Below are positions 62,981-64,000 of a stretch of 64,000 bases of DNA, piece after piece. The DNA is from Candidatus Jettenia caeni (lineage in GTDB: Bacteria > Planctomycetota > Brocadiia > Brocadiales > Brocadiaceae), in contig BAFH01000003.1 of assembly GCA_000296795.1 (NCBI GenBank), positions 310,401 to 374,400 of the forward strand. The letters run 5' to 3'. Positions within the stretch are counted from its first letter, which is position 1. Every line of letters begins with the position of its first letter. The position numbers were made by a program, and so were the translations under genes. The notes below the pieces were generated by a model. It saw only the letters and a list, made by a program, of their open reading frames with translations, was not told where the DNA came from and did no database searches.

Positions 62981-64000
62981 ATGTCAAAAACAGGCGTCGT
63001 TTATGTTTGCCAGCACTGTGGTTGGAAGAGTTTAAAATGGGTCGGGCGTTGTGGCGGTTGTGGGGAATGGGACTCGACCGTTGAAGAAATTCAGACCTCC
63101 CATACCGGCTTGCATTCTAAATCTGTCGCATTTAACCGTGAATTGCCACAACCCATAACAAGGGTGAAATCACCGGAGTGCCCGTGCATAGAGACGGGAA
63201 TGAAAGAATTTGACAGAATTCTCGGTGGTGGGATAATTGTTGGTTCCGCTGTGTTAATTGGTGGAACACCCGGTATTGGCAAATCTACACTTCTTTTACA
63301 AATATGTCAGAATATCAGCCAAAAAGGGTACACAACTCTTTATATTACTGGTGAAGAATCGGTAGCCCAAACTAAATTACGGGCTGAAAGGTTATCCATC
63401 CTGTCAGATAATTTACTGGTTGTTGCAGAAACAAATCTTGATTTTATCCTGGAAAATATCCATAATACTCATCCGACTATGGTGGTGATCGATTCCATTC
63501 AAATGATCTATAAATCCCAACTCGATTCTTCTCCGGGAACGGTTGCACAAGTACGCCAATGTGCTAATGAGTTGATTTACACTGCCAAGTCCACCGGGTC
63601 TGCTATTTTTCTGGTTGGGCATGTAACCAAACAAGGTATTATCGCTGGTCCTAAAGTTTTGGAACATATGGCAGATACGGTCTTATATTTTGAAGGAGAA
63701 AAATCCCAGTGCTATCGTATTCTGAGGGTTGTTAAGAACAGGTTCGGTTCTACCGATGAAATCGGTATTTTTGAGATGAGAAAAAATGGATTGCAGCAAG
63801 TAGATAACCCGTCCGAAATATTTATTTCGCAAGGCAGGAGGATAAACACCGGCTCGGCTATTATTCCTTGTATGGAAGGCACCAGGGCTTTACTGATTGA
63901 GATTCAGGCCCTCGTTGCAAGGGCGAATTTCGGTATGCCGGAAAGGAAAGTTAGTGGAGTAGATTATAACCGAGTATCTATGATCCTCGCTGTTCTTGAA
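62981..64000 (+). CDS. radA: DNA repair protein RadA (3' truncated by the window edge)
   Basis: 340 codons from the ATG at 62981, open to the last base. N-terminal zinc finger CQHCGWKSLKWVGRCGGC (about 10-27), Walker A GGTPGIGKSTLL near 92-103, Walker B VVIDSIQ, and the RadA-specific KNRFGSTDE motif. The lon-like C-terminal domain has begun (EGTRALLIEIQALV). RadA (Sms) promotes branch migration in recombination. About 110 residues should lie beyond the window. Confidence 0.96.
   Translation, partial: MSKTGVVYVCQHCGWKSLKWVGRCGGCGEWDSTVEEIQTSHTGLHSKSVAFNRELPQPITRVKSPECPCIETGMKEFDRILGGGIIVGSAVLIGGTPGIGKSTLLLQICQNISQKGYTTLYITGEESVAQTKLRAERLSILSDNLLVVAETNLDFILENIHNTHPTMVVIDSIQMIYKSQLDSSPGTVAQVRQCANELIYTAKSTGSAIFLVGHVTKQGIIAGPKVLEHMADTVLYFEGEKSQCYRILRVVKNRFGSTDEIGIFEMRKNGLQQVDNPSEIFISQGRRINTGSAIIPCMEGTRALLIEIQALVARANFGMPERKVSGVDYNRVSMILAVLE

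Overview
The window most likely comes from an anammox-type planctomycete (Candidatus Brocadiaceae or a close relative). This is inferred from the gene mix and from the dispersed palindromic repeats; no 16S or hydrazine gene lies in the window to prove it. The supporting mix is a formate/nitrite-channel gene close to an HPP-family transporter, many multi-PAS sensor kinases, McsA-McsB-ClpC, an RNase HII-like protein of unusual type, a hexulose-phosphate synthase/RraA fusion and moderately AT-rich DNA.

Bases 1-21321 hold the distal part of an extracellular contractile injection system (eCIS, phage-tail-like) locus. Two baseplate-wedge (J-like) proteins come first, the first truncated by the window edge. 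They are followed by a tail-protein-I-like protein, a large DUF6519/parallel-beta-helix protein that is a fibre candidate, and a small beta-sandwich protein. Then come three proteins (1096, 382 and 559 aa) that share a collinear ~90-residue N-terminal leader and carry unrelated C-terminal domains. Two retain a DUF4157 domain with HExxH. The third has lost most of DUF4157 and carries an M35-like metallopeptidase domain instead. These look like a set of interchangeable eCIS cargo proteins. Unknown membrane proteins lie among them, and the spaces after the first two cargo genes carry copies of one repeat.

Bases 21840-46300 are a sensing and transport region. They hold a five-PAS histidine kinase, a minus-strand padR / ferredoxin-type membrane protein / TauE-SafE / beta-barrel operon, argG, a B12-type radical SAM gene, a Cache-HAMP-PAS-GAF kinase with its NtrC-type regulator, a C_GCAxxG_C_C protein and an HPP-family protein. 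After these come a Cache sensor with three near-identical PAS modules but no kinase, a coiled-coil membrane protein, an atypical response regulator, a FocA/NirC channel and an exported, internally duplicated beta-carbonic-anhydrase-like protein. The HPP and FNT genes suggest nitrite handling.

Bases 46809-64000 are mostly housekeeping: a minus-strand hisD-hisC-hisB-PQQ-propeller operon, a divergent RNase HII-like gene, asd, a GlcF-like iron-sulfur protein and mutL. The run queD - hps/rraA - mcsA - mcsB - clpC ends at a clear terminator, and the start of radA follows. Long intergenic stretches are filled with palindromic, MITE-like repeats. No tRNA, rRNA, CRISPR array or intact insertion sequence was recognised.
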